From the IMG/VR virus record IMGVR_UViG_3300023176_001945, positions 1-23,059 of that record: a stretch of DNA of 23,059 nt; one strand, 5' to 3'. The notes under the pieces are model-generated. The model saw only the letters and a list, made by a program, of their open reading frames with translations. It ran no database searches and was not told where the DNA came from. Below, one piece after another: positions 1 to 7,993 of the stretch (positions within the stretch are counted from its first letter, which is position 1; each line of letters opens with the position of its first letter). The stretch is from a virus. Made by a program: the position numbers and the translations under genes.

Positions 1-1596
1 GGCAGTTCACCAATTACAACTACTCACACCCCAACTAATGCTGCTGACCTTACAACTAAAACATATGTAGATGGTATACTTGGTTCAGCTACTGCTGCAG
101 CTACGAGTGCAACTAATGCAGCTACTTCAGAGACTAATGCTGCTACAAGTGAAACTAACGCAGCTAACTCAGCTACTGCAGCAGCTACATCTGCAACCAA
201 TGCTGCAGCATCATACGATGATTTTGATGACAGGTACCTAGGTGCTAAAACTTCTGCTCCTACACTTGATAACGATGGTGATGCTCTTGTTTTAGGTGCA
301 TTATACTTTAATACTACAACAGACACTATGCAGGTCTATGGTTCATCTGGTTGGACTGCTGCAGGTTCATCTGTTAACGGTACAACTGATCGTAACACTT
401 ACACTGCTACATCAGGTCAAACTACATTTGCTGCTACGTATGATGCAGGATATGTAGACGTGTACTTGAATGGCGTAAAACTATTATTAGGAACAGACTT
501 TACAGCAACGTCAGGAACTAGTATAGTTCTTACAACAGGTGCTACTGCAGGTGATATTGTTGACATTGTAGCTTATGGTACATTTGTATTAGCAGATCAC
601 CTTACAGAAACGCAGTCTGATGCTCGTTACCTTCTAGAGTCAAACAACTTATCTGACCTAGATGATGCAGCTACAGCAAGAACAAACCTTGGTGTAGCTA
701 TTGGGACAGATGTTCAAGCCTATGATGCAACTATCGTAGTTGATGCAGACATTGGAGTTACCGTCCAAGGCTATGATGTAAACACAGCTAAGTATGATGA
801 TACTACAGCTAACTTTACTGGAACACTACAAAATGGTGGTAGCAACGTAGTTGTTGACTCTGATATTGGAAGTACTGTTCAGGCATACAATGCTAACCTA
901 GCAGGAATCAACCAAGGTCTAGCAACAACAGATAGTCCAAACTTCACTGCACTCAATGTAAATGGAACTGTCACGGCTGATGGGCTGACTGTGAGTTCTT
1001 CAGGTACATCTAATTCACTTACACTTACAAAAACAGATGGCAATGCTGTAAAGCTAGTAGCTGGCAATACTGAGGGAACTCATACGTTTGAGTTTAACAA
1101 CGGAGGTGTGTATCTCTCTGATACAACAGGGCTACGTTTAGGGCTATCATCAGACGGCGACATCAGCTTCTACGAGGACACAGGCACCACGGCAAAGTTC
1201 TTCTGGGATGCGAGTGCTGAGAGTTTGGGCATTGGCACTACAAGTCCTTCAACAGCCCTTGATGTAAACGGTACAGTTAACGCCACAGCATTTACAGGTG
1301 ATGGTTCAGGTCTTACTGGTGTTGGCTTTACAACAAACGTAACTACTACAAATACTACAGCATCAAAAGATAACCATTACTACTTAAATGCTGCAGGTAT
1401 TACACTAACACTTCCTGCATCTCCTAGTGTAGGTGACGAAGTAAGAATCTCTGAAGTAGGCGGTAACACTGATAACGTTATTGGTCGTAACGGATCTAAC
1501 ATCATGGGTACGGCAGACGACATTACTTTAGATACCGCATACACAGTAATTTATTTAAGATATGTAGACGCAACTATTGGTTGGGCATTCTCGTAA
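1..1596 (+). CDS. Tail fibre protein, 5'-truncated by the window edge
   Basis: The frame is open from base 1, so this is the last 531 residues of a longer protein; the ATG at 328 is internal. In the visible part, residues 35-69 are five Ala/Thr/Ser-rich heptads, suggesting a trimeric coiled-coil stalk. A beta-rich segment with VDVYLNGVKL follows (about 126-195), then NNLSDLDDAATARTNLGV, a tail-fibre spacer motif. A stretch with LGIGTTSPSTALDVNGTV comes next, of the kind often seen before fibre tips. No S74 autoprotease tip follows. Instead the last 75 or so residues form a beta module (GDEVRISEVGGN, IGRNGSNIMG, YVDATIGW) that recurs at the end of the gene at 3168. It probably forms the fibre stalk and connector for host binding. 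The tail-fibre class is clear; receptor and attachment point are unknown. Confidence 0.85.
   Translation, partial: GSSPITTTHTPTNAADLTTKTYVDGILGSATAAATSATNAATSETNAATSETNAANSATAAATSATNAAASYDDFDDRYLGAKTSAPTLDNDGDALVLGALYFNTTTDTMQVYGSSGWTAAGSSVNGTTDRNTYTATSGQTTFAATYDAGYVDVYLNGVKLLLGTDFTATSGTSIVLTTGATAGDIVDIVAYGTFVLADHLTETQSDARYLLESNNLSDLDDAATARTNLGVAIGTDVQAYDATIVVDADIGVTVQGYDVNTAKYDDTTANFTGTLQNGGSNVVVDSDIGSTVQAYNANLAGINQGLATTDSPNFTALNVNGTVTADGLTVSSSGTSNSLTLTKTDGNAVKLVAGNTEGTHTFEFNNGGVYLSDTTGLRLGLSSDGDISFYEDTGTTAKFFWDASAESLGIGTTSPSTALDVNGTVNATAFTGDGSGLTGVGFTTNVTTTNTTASKDNHYYLNAAGITLTLPASPSVGDEVRISEVGGNTDNVIGRNGSNIMGTADDITLDTAYTVIYLRYVDATIGWAFS
103..207 (+). repeat. Five tandem 21-base repeats encoding Ala-rich heptads
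   Basis: Five consecutive 21-base units encode TSATNAA, TSETNAA, TSETNAA, NSATAAA and TSATNAA. Synonymous positions differ between copies, so the repeat is conserved at protein level more than at DNA level. The heptad period fits a coiled-coil stalk in the tail fibre. Confidence 0.75.
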
Positions 1597-1608
1597 GGAA
1601 AGATAAAC

Positions 1609-3153
1609 ATGGCAAATATTAGTTCATTCTTTGGTGGCTCAGGTGGTGGAGGAACTGCTGCAGACCCTACCCTAAATACTTACGGTGTTCCTCTTCCTCA
1701 GTACATAAAGTGCTACGCATACAAAGATACTTGTGTAGAAACTCAGGGGGTAAGTAGTGTTTGTTGTGGAGGCTTTATACAAGGTGGTATTGTTCCTTTA
1801 CATGGAAATGCTTTTATGGCTTTAGCTGTTGAAATGGGTAGGTCATCAGATTCAGATTGTGGTAGACTTTATGCAAAAGCCTACTGTATTGATGACTCTA
1901 CAGGAGATATTTACAGTGGACAAACTGCCTATACACTTGTTTTTACGAGTAACAGTAGTAATGCCAGAGTTGGTTATGAACAAAAACCAAGAGCTATAAG
2001 TGATGGTTGTAAAAATGTTTATGTTCCAATAGGTGACAATAGCCATGACAGACTTCTTAAAATTTGTGCTAACACAGTTGAAGGCCCATCTTCTATTGGA
2101 ACTTCTACCATTTGTGCATCAGTAGCAACTAATAGCACACTTACTTACAGTGGAGATGTAGGTACAGTTGTTTGGCAATCTAGATCTGACCACCCAAGTT
2201 GTGCTTGTATTATTCGTATTACAAATGGAAGTGTTGCTTTCTGTAATAGTCTAGGTTTTGACAACTGTAATATTAGATGTGGTAGTTCAGGTGGAACTCC
2301 AAGCTGTGCATATATGTGTGCTTTAAATACTGACTATATTTTGCAAGTTGGTTACTGTAACTCTAGTAATTGTTATTGTACAAGATCTAGACAATATCTT
2401 TGGAACCCTGCTAACTCATCCTACAACGTAGATGCTTGCAGTCATGGCTCTACTGATTATGTAAGTTCTCAGGCTTGGAGTAAAACACTATCATGTAACT
2501 TTAATGTTCCTGGTATTTTACAAAGAGCAATAAGAATGGGTCCAGGATTTTATTCACCTGGTCAAAATGCAGCTTGGTTTAATTTAAATCAACCAACTTT
2601 ATGTGATTACTTTACAGAAGAAAGAGTGTGTTTTTGTACAGGTTGTGGGTACACCCATAATCAAAAACTATATTTTAACCCTACAGGCACTTGGAATATA
2701 GAAGCAGATTTTCATAATGGGTGTTTGTCAGGAAGTAAGACTGACTGTAACAGTATGAAGGGAGTTCAAAAAATTAACGTAACTCCTACCCCAGGGGCTT
2801 GTTGGGAGCCATCTTCGTTTTTAATTCAAGCAAATGGCGTTAGATCCTCTGGATTATTTAGCTATGCAAGAGGAAAATGCACTGACTGTGAATTTAGACA
2901 AAATATGTTTACTTCATTTGAAGTTGAACAAGACATTTCTAAATTATCATCTTACACACAAATACCAATTTTTTCTTATGGAAACCCAAATAGTTGTAGG
3001 CTATTTACCAATGAACCTGCCATAAATAATTTAGGCTCTGCTGTTGTTGGTAAAAAGTGGGTTGTATCAATGGAAACTTCAAGAACTGGAACATGTGAGT
3101 GTATTGCTGTGCACTCTTATAAGATTATGACCAACTCATGTACAGCAGATTAA
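1609..3153 (+). CDS. Cysteine-rich putative tail or receptor-binding protein (514 aa)
   Basis: I do not recognise a named family. The protein opens with a short Gly-rich leader (GGSGGGG, residues 9-15) and then has 34 cysteines in 514 residues (about 6.6%, counted by eye). They are spread along the whole length and often paired as CC, CxC or CxxC. The rest is rich in Ser, Asn, Gly, Thr and Tyr, with few long hydrophobic stretches and no signal peptide or obvious membrane segment. An AAGGA ribosome site at 1595-1600 precedes the ATG, and 12 bases separate it from the fibre gene upstream. Its place between two fibre genes, and a later chaperone, make a virion adhesin or fibre tip the best inference. 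The cysteines could form disulfides after release, bind metal, or be modified. Other genes here are cysteine-poor, so the bias belongs to this protein and its partner at 3930. Confidence 0.7.
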   Translation: MANISSFFGGSGGGGTAADPTLNTYGVPLPQYIKCYAYKDTCVETQGVSSVCCGGFIQGGIVPLHGNAFMALAVEMGRSSDSDCGRLYAKAYCIDDSTGDIYSGQTAYTLVFTSNSSNARVGYEQKPRAISDGCKNVYVPIGDNSHDRLLKICANTVEGPSSIGTSTICASVATNSTLTYSGDVGTVVWQSRSDHPSCACIIRITNGSVAFCNSLGFDNCNIRCGSSGGTPSCAYMCALNTDYILQVGYCNSSNCYCTRSRQYLWNPANSSYNVDACSHGSTDYVSSQAWSKTLSCNFNVPGILQRAIRMGPGFYSPGQNAAWFNLNQPTLCDYFTEERVCFCTGCGYTHNQKLYFNPTGTWNIEADFHNGCLSGSKTDCNSMKGVQKINVTPTPGACWEPSSFLIQANGVRSSGLFSYARGKCTDCEFRQNMFTSFEVEQDISKLSSYTQIPIFSYGNPNSCRLFTNEPAINNLGSAVVGKKWVVSMETSRTGTCECIAVHSYKIMTNSCTAD

Positions 3154-3167
3154 TAGGGGAATAACAA

Positions 3168-3917
3168 ATGAGTAAAGCAAGAGATTTAGCAGACTTAATT
3201 GCTGCAGGTAATCCCCTAGCAGATGGGACTGTTGAGGTTGCTGACATCAGTGACCTTACAGCTACTGCAACAGAATTGAACTACGTAGATGGTGTTACAA
3301 GTGCAGTACAAACACAGATAGATACAAAAGCTCCTACAGCAAACCCTACTTTTACTGGAACCGTTACTTCTCCTACAGTTAATGCTTCAACAGAACTTCA
3401 GATAGGTGGGACTGCCATTACAGCTACTGCTGCTGAATTGAACTACGTAGATGGTGTTACATCTAATGTTCAAACACAACTTGATGCAAAGCAAGCTGCT
3501 TCTACTGCTGTTACTACATCAACTACTTTTGGCGGAGATGTCAGTGGTACTTACGATGCTCTTGTTATTGCAGACGACAGTCATAATCACACCATCTCAA
3601 ACGTTGATAACCTGCAGACAACACTAGATGCTAAACAAGAGGAGTTTACTCCTAACGAAGTAACTACTTCTACTACAGCATCTGCAGACAATAGATATTT
3701 TCTTAACGGAGCTACTATTACTCTGACATTACCTGCTTCTCCTACGGTAGGGGATACAGTTGCTATTACAGAGATTGGTGGTAACGCAGACAACATTATA
3801 GGACGTAATGGATCTAACATTATGAGCCTAGCAGAGGACATGACTGTTGATGCAGCTTATGCTTCGTTCCAGTTACAATACGTAGATGCTACCATTGGTT
3901 GGGCTATAGCACATTAA
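3168..3917 (+). CDS. Short tail fibre protein (249 aa)
   Basis: The N-terminus (MSKARDLADLIAAG) and the ATELNYVDGVTS repeats resemble fibre proteins I know from marine phages. Two copies of the repeat (about residues 31-44 and 85-98) each lead into a VQTQxDxK helix. A short segment with FGGDVSGTYDALVI and HNHTISNVDNL follows, then the C-terminal beta module (GDTVAITEIGGN, IGRNGSNIM, YVDATIGW), which closely matches the end of the fibre at 1-1596. The ribosome site AGGGGA lies just upstream of the ATG. It sits between two Cys-rich proteins, so the order fibre, Cys-rich, fibre, Cys-rich repeats. A role as trimeric connector or minor fibre is likely. Whether the beta module anchors the next protein or points outward cannot be told from sequence. 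Confidence 0.8.
   Translation: MSKARDLADLIAAGNPLADGTVEVADISDLTATATELNYVDGVTSAVQTQIDTKAPTANPTFTGTVTSPTVNASTELQIGGTAITATAAELNYVDGVTSNVQTQLDAKQAASTAVTTSTTFGGDVSGTYDALVIADDSHNHTISNVDNLQTTLDAKQEEFTPNEVTTSTTASADNRYFLNGATITLTLPASPTVGDTVAITEIGGNADNIIGRNGSNIMSLAEDMTVDAAYASFQLQYVDATIGWAIAH
3258..3461 (+). repeat. Direct repeat of 42 bases, two copies 162 bases apart
   Basis: Bases 3258-3299 and 3420-3461 are nearly identical, differing mainly in one Ala/Thr codon pair. They encode TATATELNYVDGVTS and TATAAELNYVDGVTS. The near-identity at DNA level suggests fairly recent duplication or gene conversion within the fibre gene. Confidence 0.8.
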
Positions 3918-3929
3918 AGAGGGATTAAT

Positions 3930-6569
3930 ATGAGTACATATTCAACATATGCAGCTTCTGGTGGCGGTGGTCTAACAGGTGGATCTTACTGTTGTATCTG
4001 TGCTGCAAACTACCAGATTACTGCTGATAATTGGGACGACAAAGTAACTCTTGTTTGTTTTTGTGGTAATCCTTCAAGTGCTTCCCTTTGTATGCCTAAC
4101 GCAACTACACTGGACCCAGGAGCTAATTTATACACTATTAAAAATGGTGGTTCTGCAACTACTATTGTAGCTAGAGATGCTGCCTCAAATATTCTTGGTA
4201 TTATTAAACCTTGTAATACTAGTACATTTTCTCTGGTAACTAATGGAGATTGTACAGGTCAATGGTCTTTACAGAACTACACAGACAGTCTTGGTGCAGT
4301 ACAAACATCTAGTGCTTCTTCAACATTTAAACCTAAAGATTTCTGTTGTTCCTACTCAAATGAGTGTGGAGATAAACTTTACGTTATTACTGCTTGTAAA
4401 GAACAGTGCTACTACGAAGCACACACTTTTTGCACAACAGAAACTGGTGTTAGCTTAATCAACACTTTAGAGGTTGTTACATGTGCAGGGTGTAATGACA
4501 ACTCTTGTGCATACCCTTTAAAAGATGGTTGGTTAATCGTAGATGGATTTTATTGTAACTGTCAAGGTACTTCAGGAACAAATGTAGGTGCTTTTGACTG
4601 TGGTACTAAATTTAGATTTGTTACTATAAACTGTGAAGGAACTTGTGCCACTTGTTGTATTGTATGTAGTTTTACAGGAACTGGGCCTACTACTGGATGT
4701 AATATACATTATTGTAATACTGGTGTAAAATTTATGTCACCAGGTGGCATGAACTATTTTGGGTTTTTAGGAACTTTTGGGGTACCTACAGCTAACAGCT
4801 TGCCTTTTGATCTTATAGCAGAAGTTTGGTGTTCTAATACTTGTACTACTGGTGCCCCTAATCTTTGTAGAAAGTACCAAGCTTATTGTTGTATCCCTAT
4901 TAATTACCCAGGTACTGAGATTCCTTGCTTTATACACCCTAACGGATTTATTATTAAACCTGGATCTAACAAAACTTCAGGACATAACCACGTCTTTTTT
5001 GCAAATGGAAGTAGTGTCTCAAGTCCAGGATTTTGGGCAGTTAAGGTATGTAATGATGTGGTAACAGCAGGTTTTAGTAAATGTGGTGATGCAACAAATA
5101 GTGTTCTTAACTGTTACAAAGCTCTGGGCCTAAATGCTACAGGACTATCTGCTATGGGTGGTTGTGTAGATAGTCAACTTATAGATGGTAAAAATTCTAT
5201 TAGTGGTAGTAGCACAGGTTACTATGTTTGTGATCACCCTGTTTTTGGAGCCACAGGATACTCATCTTCTCAGACTAGGTACTACGGTTTGCAAAGTATG
5301 TGTTGGAGTGGAAGCACACCTTGCCATTATTTTGCTTATCATTGTAATGGAACTAGAACCTTTCTACCACCTTCTGGTGCATCTGAAAATAGGTTTGCCT
5401 TTTTTAAATTTGTTACTCCTCGTATAGGATTAATATCTCCTAACTGGTGCTATTGCCAAAGTTTAGCAGGTGTTTATGGTCAGTGTATGACTGGACCAAT
5501 GCTTTGTTTATGTTGTATCGAAGAATATTTTGATTTGTGTTGCGTATGTAAAAACATTTTTGATACATGCTGCAGTGACTTTACACCAGTATTTGGTGTT
5601 CAAAATAGATATCATACTCCTTTAGAAAAGTACTATGACTACCATGATCCTCATAATGCTTATTCACAATTTTCAGGAAATAGTTTTTGGTCTAAAAAAT
5701 GTGGTAGAACAGGGATATATTATACAGAAGGTAAAGGATATCTTCAATTCCCTAGACTGGAATGGTCTGGAAATAACCCAATAGAGTGTATTGGAGAATC
5801 TTGCTTTATTTTTTGGAAACCTCAAAATTGTACTACAACATGTGCAGAGTTAGCTCAGGTTATTGTAAGTCCAACAAGTATAACTTATGGATGTAGATTC
5901 TGCTTTAGCACTTCGTGTTCTTTACCAAATAGTACAGGGTGTTGTGCCTGTTGGGGAATTACTTACTGTAGTCATGGTCAGTCACCTATGTATAGTAAAG
6001 TAGATACAAGTTACATTTGTATATTCTGGCCTAATGGACAATCCTACAGAATTTGTAGAAATTGTTCAAGTGGTACTTTTATTGCAATGGATTCTTGCGA
6101 ACAACCTACTGGGTTTACTAGTTCTGCTTACCCATTTGATCAGGCAAAAATATATAGCACTTGTCATGGAAGATTTGTTTCTAGCCTTTGTTTATCTTGT
6201 TGTAACCACGATACTCTACATAAACCTATTTATTGGAATTTTACATCTTACCCAGGATCTATTTGTAGAGATACTACCGCAGAGACACCAGGTGGTTCTT
6301 GTAGACAAAGTCATGCATCTTATGATCCTGATAGTTGTAGGTACATTTCTATACACAATCCATGTAGTTGCTTTGGATCTTTAAATGGATCTGTTGTTGT
6401 AGGAATACTTGATCCTGCTACTCAAACAAGTCAAATTACAACTTCTCAGTTTGCAGAGGCAAGGGGAATAGGATCATGCTATTTACTAGATTCTGCTAGA
6501 TTGCAAAGCTTTACAGAATACCCACCTAATATAGAGGCAAAAGCCTTTACTACCACAAAGAGATTATAA
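3930..6569 (+). CDS. Very cysteine-rich putative tail or receptor-binding protein (879 aa)
   Basis: This is the second and larger Cys-rich protein: 78 cysteines in 879 residues (about 8.9%, counted by eye), with nine CC pairs. A dense cluster near residues 503-533 contains LCLCC, LCCVC and TCC. A Gly-rich leader (SGGGGLTGG, residues 10-18) resembles that of the 1609 gene. Residues about 50-118 look like a diverged copy of the fibre beta module (MPNATTLDPGANLYTI, an IxxR segment, then a closing W). The rest is rich in Ser, Thr, Gly, Asn and aromatic residues, with no recognised catalytic motif, signal peptide or membrane span. AGAGGGA precedes the ATG, and the stop overlaps the chaperone start (TAATG). 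I infer a large virion adhesin or spike. No named family is recognised, and the fold is unknown. Confidence 0.72.
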   Translation: MSTYSTYAASGGGGLTGGSYCCICAANYQITADNWDDKVTLVCFCGNPSSASLCMPNATTLDPGANLYTIKNGGSATTIVARDAASNILGIIKPCNTSTFSLVTNGDCTGQWSLQNYTDSLGAVQTSSASSTFKPKDFCCSYSNECGDKLYVITACKEQCYYEAHTFCTTETGVSLINTLEVVTCAGCNDNSCAYPLKDGWLIVDGFYCNCQGTSGTNVGAFDCGTKFRFVTINCEGTCATCCIVCSFTGTGPTTGCNIHYCNTGVKFMSPGGMNYFGFLGTFGVPTANSLPFDLIAEVWCSNTCTTGAPNLCRKYQAYCCIPINYPGTEIPCFIHPNGFIIKPGSNKTSGHNHVFFANGSSVSSPGFWAVKVCNDVVTAGFSKCGDATNSVLNCYKALGLNATGLSAMGGCVDSQLIDGKNSISGSSTGYYVCDHPVFGATGYSSSQTRYYGLQSMCWSGSTPCHYFAYHCNGTRTFLPPSGASENRFAFFKFVTPRIGLISPNWCYCQSLAGVYGQCMTGPMLCLCCIEEYFDLCCVCKNIFDTCCSDFTPVFGVQNRYHTPLEKYYDYHDPHNAYSQFSGNSFWSKKCGRTGIYYTEGKGYLQFPRLEWSGNNPIECIGESCFIFWKPQNCTTTCAELAQVIVSPTSITYGCRFCFSTSCSLPNSTGCCACWGITYCSHGQSPMYSKVDTSYICIFWPNGQSYRICRNCSSGTFIAMDSCEQPTGFTSSAYPFDQAKIYSTCHGRFVSSLCLSCCNHDTLHKPIYWNFTSYPGSICRDTTAETPGGSCRQSHASYDPDSCRYISIHNPCSCFGSLNGSVVVGILDPATQTSQITTSQFAEARGIGSCYLLDSARLQSFTEYPPNIEAKAFTTTKRL

Positions 6570-6997
6570 TGAAAATTTATTTAAAACTTGAAGATAAAGT
6601 AGTAAAAAGTGTTCATTTAAGTCCTGTAGGTCTTGATGAAAACGATGGGCCAGTTACTATTCAAATGTATGACTGGGATGATGAAAGTGACCATGACTAC
6701 AATTCTGAAAACTTTTCTAATCTTGTACCAGAGTTTTGTACTTTAGAAGGTCGTCTATTTATGACTATGGATTTCATAGATGAAGCAGAACGTACTAAAG
6801 CTCTAGAAGATCAGTGGACTATCTTAAGATCTTTAAGAAATATTCTTCTACAAGAATCTGACTGGACACAGTTAGCAGATGTTACACTAACGGAAGAAAA
6901 ACAAACTTCTTGGAATACATATAGACAAGAATTAAGGGATTTACCAAATACTCTATTTACTCCTTTTGTTTATGAATTTCCAACTAAACCTTCTTGA
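6569..6997 (+). CDS. Phage tail assembly chaperone (Phage_tail_APC-like)
   Basis: The protein is 142 residues. The C-terminal half carries a typical tail-assembly chaperone signature: RSLRNILLQESDWTQ (about residues 87-101), then an LTEE helix and WNTYRQELRDLP (115-126), as in Pfam Phage_tail_APC (PF16778). The N-terminal 60 residues are acidic and less conserved. Such proteins sit next to tail fibre genes and help fibres fold, trimerise or attach. The start codon overlaps the stop of the large Cys-rich gene by one base, so translation is probably coupled, which suggests that the Cys-rich protein is a client. It ends the host-recognition block. Confidence 0.8.
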   Translation: MKIYLKLEDKVVKSVHLSPVGLDENDGPVTIQMYDWDDESDHDYNSENFSNLVPEFCTLEGRLFMTMDFIDEAERTKALEDQWTILRSLRNILLQESDWTQLADVTLTEEKQTSWNTYRQELRDLPNTLFTPFVYEFPTKPS

Positions 6998-7066
6998 TTT
7001 TAACTAAAAATTAAGCTATACTAACGAGCACCCTTAGTTGGGTATAATAATAAGAAAGAAAGACTC
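6998..7066 (+). promoter_or_regulatory. Candidate promoter between the tail and sugar blocks
   Basis: This 69-base AT-rich gap is the only sizeable intergenic space on the plus strand. It contains a perfect TATAAT at 7043-7048, about 19 bases before the next start codon. No good -35 box lies 16-18 bases upstream, so a sigma70 promoter is uncertain. A weak inverted repeat (ACTAA at 7020-7024, TTAGT at 7034-7038) lies just before it. A purine-rich ribosome site (AAGAAAGAAAG) follows at 7051-7061. The position at a functional boundary supports a regulatory role. Confidence 0.35.
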
Positions 7067-7993
7067 GTGAAAAAACTGTTTATGATTGACGGAGGTGCAG
7101 GTCGTGCTATTGCAGCTATCCCTGCCCTCATTAAATACGCAAAGAAGAATGATGACTTTGCAATACTAGTACATGGTTGGGATACACTATACTGGGGTAT
7201 TTCTGAACTACAAGACAAAACCTTTAACCCTGAACAAAAGGGTATCTTTGAGCAGGTTGTGTCTAAGGCTGAAGAAATTATATCTCCTGAGCCATATCGA
7301 GTACCAGGTTACTTTAAACAAGAGAAGTCTTTGGCAGAAGCTTTTGACTACTTGATTAACAACACACATGATCATTCTGATCTAGGTGTTCCTGTTCTTA
7401 AGACTTCCAAGATGGAAGAGATTAACGCAGCAGGAATGTACTTAGATGTAAAGAACCAGCAGCAGAAACAAAAGAATATTGTTCTACAACCCTTTGGTCG
7501 TTCTGCTCAGAAACATCCTACTGGTGTTGTTGTTGATGAGTCATCTCGTTCTCTTGACCCCCAATCGTACCTAAAGCTAGTTAAAAAACTTAGCACTAAG
7601 TACAACCTAGTTCTTATGGCAGAGCCAGACTTCCATCTGCCAGACGACACCTACACCGTGAAGCCACAGGCAGACCTAAGAATGTGGACTGCTTTTATTG
7701 GTTCAGCAGATTATTTTGTTGGTGTAGACTCAGTTGGTCAGCACATGGCTAGGGCATTAGGCACACCTGGAACAGTTATTGTTGGTTCTACGTTTGCTAT
7801 CAACACAACTTACCCAGACTATTTTAACATCGTAGAAAAGAAGGATGCTAAGAAGTACTCACCTATTCGTATTTCAGGTCTTGAGAGTCACCTAGCTGAT
7901 AGAGCTAACGACACACTCATGGACTTTAGTGATGAAGAGATCAATGCAATGTATAACAACATTGTCAAAGACATTGAGAAAAAGGTGAAGTAA
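7067..7993 (+). CDS. GT9-type glycosyltransferase (heptosyltransferase-like)
   Basis: This 308-residue protein begins at GTG 7067, just after a purine-rich ribosome site; the next ATG lies five codons in. The C-terminal part has the donor-site signature of GT-B family 9 (ADP-heptose:LPS heptosyltransferases): SADYFVGVDSVGQHMARALG (213-232), then GTPGTVIVGST (232-242). Near the N-terminus, DGGAGRAIAAIPAL (8-21) resembles the family's Gly-rich loop, and LQPFGRSAQKHP (140-151) matches the region that begins the second Rossmann domain. The nearby ADP-heptose genes make an ADP-heptose donor likely. The acceptor may be host LPS or a virion protein. GT9-like domains also occur in protein heptosyltransferases, so both options stay open. 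It overlaps the carbamoyltransferase by one base. Confidence 0.75.
   Translation: MKKLFMIDGGAGRAIAAIPALIKYAKKNDDFAILVHGWDTLYWGISELQDKTFNPEQKGIFEQVVSKAEEIISPEPYRVPGYFKQEKSLAEAFDYLINNTHDHSDLGVPVLKTSKMEEINAAGMYLDVKNQQQKQKNIVLQPFGRSAQKHPTGVVVDESSRSLDPQSYLKLVKKLSTKYNLVLMAEPDFHLPDDTYTVKPQADLRMWTAFIGSADYFVGVDSVGQHMARALGTPGTVIVGSTFAINTTYPDYFNIVEKKDAKKYSPIRISGLESHLADRANDTLMDFSDEEINAMYNNIVKDIEKKVK

Noticed and set aside
24-326. Open frame on the minus strand, Ala/Val-rich, 100 codons
   Set aside because: It is the reverse of the repetitive Ala-rich fibre stalk; the plus frame is open through the same region and matches fibre proteins.
3930-6569. Cys richness as an artefact of reading the wrong frame
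   Set aside because: The frame is open for 879 codons with a good ribosome site and a chaperone overlap, and its N-terminus resembles a fibre module. Other frames hold only short, Leu/Val-rich shadows.
1609-6569. Diversity-generating retroelement target in the tail proteins
   Set aside because: No reverse transcriptase and no template/variable repeat pair with adenine-specific differences was seen in the window. One could lie outside it.
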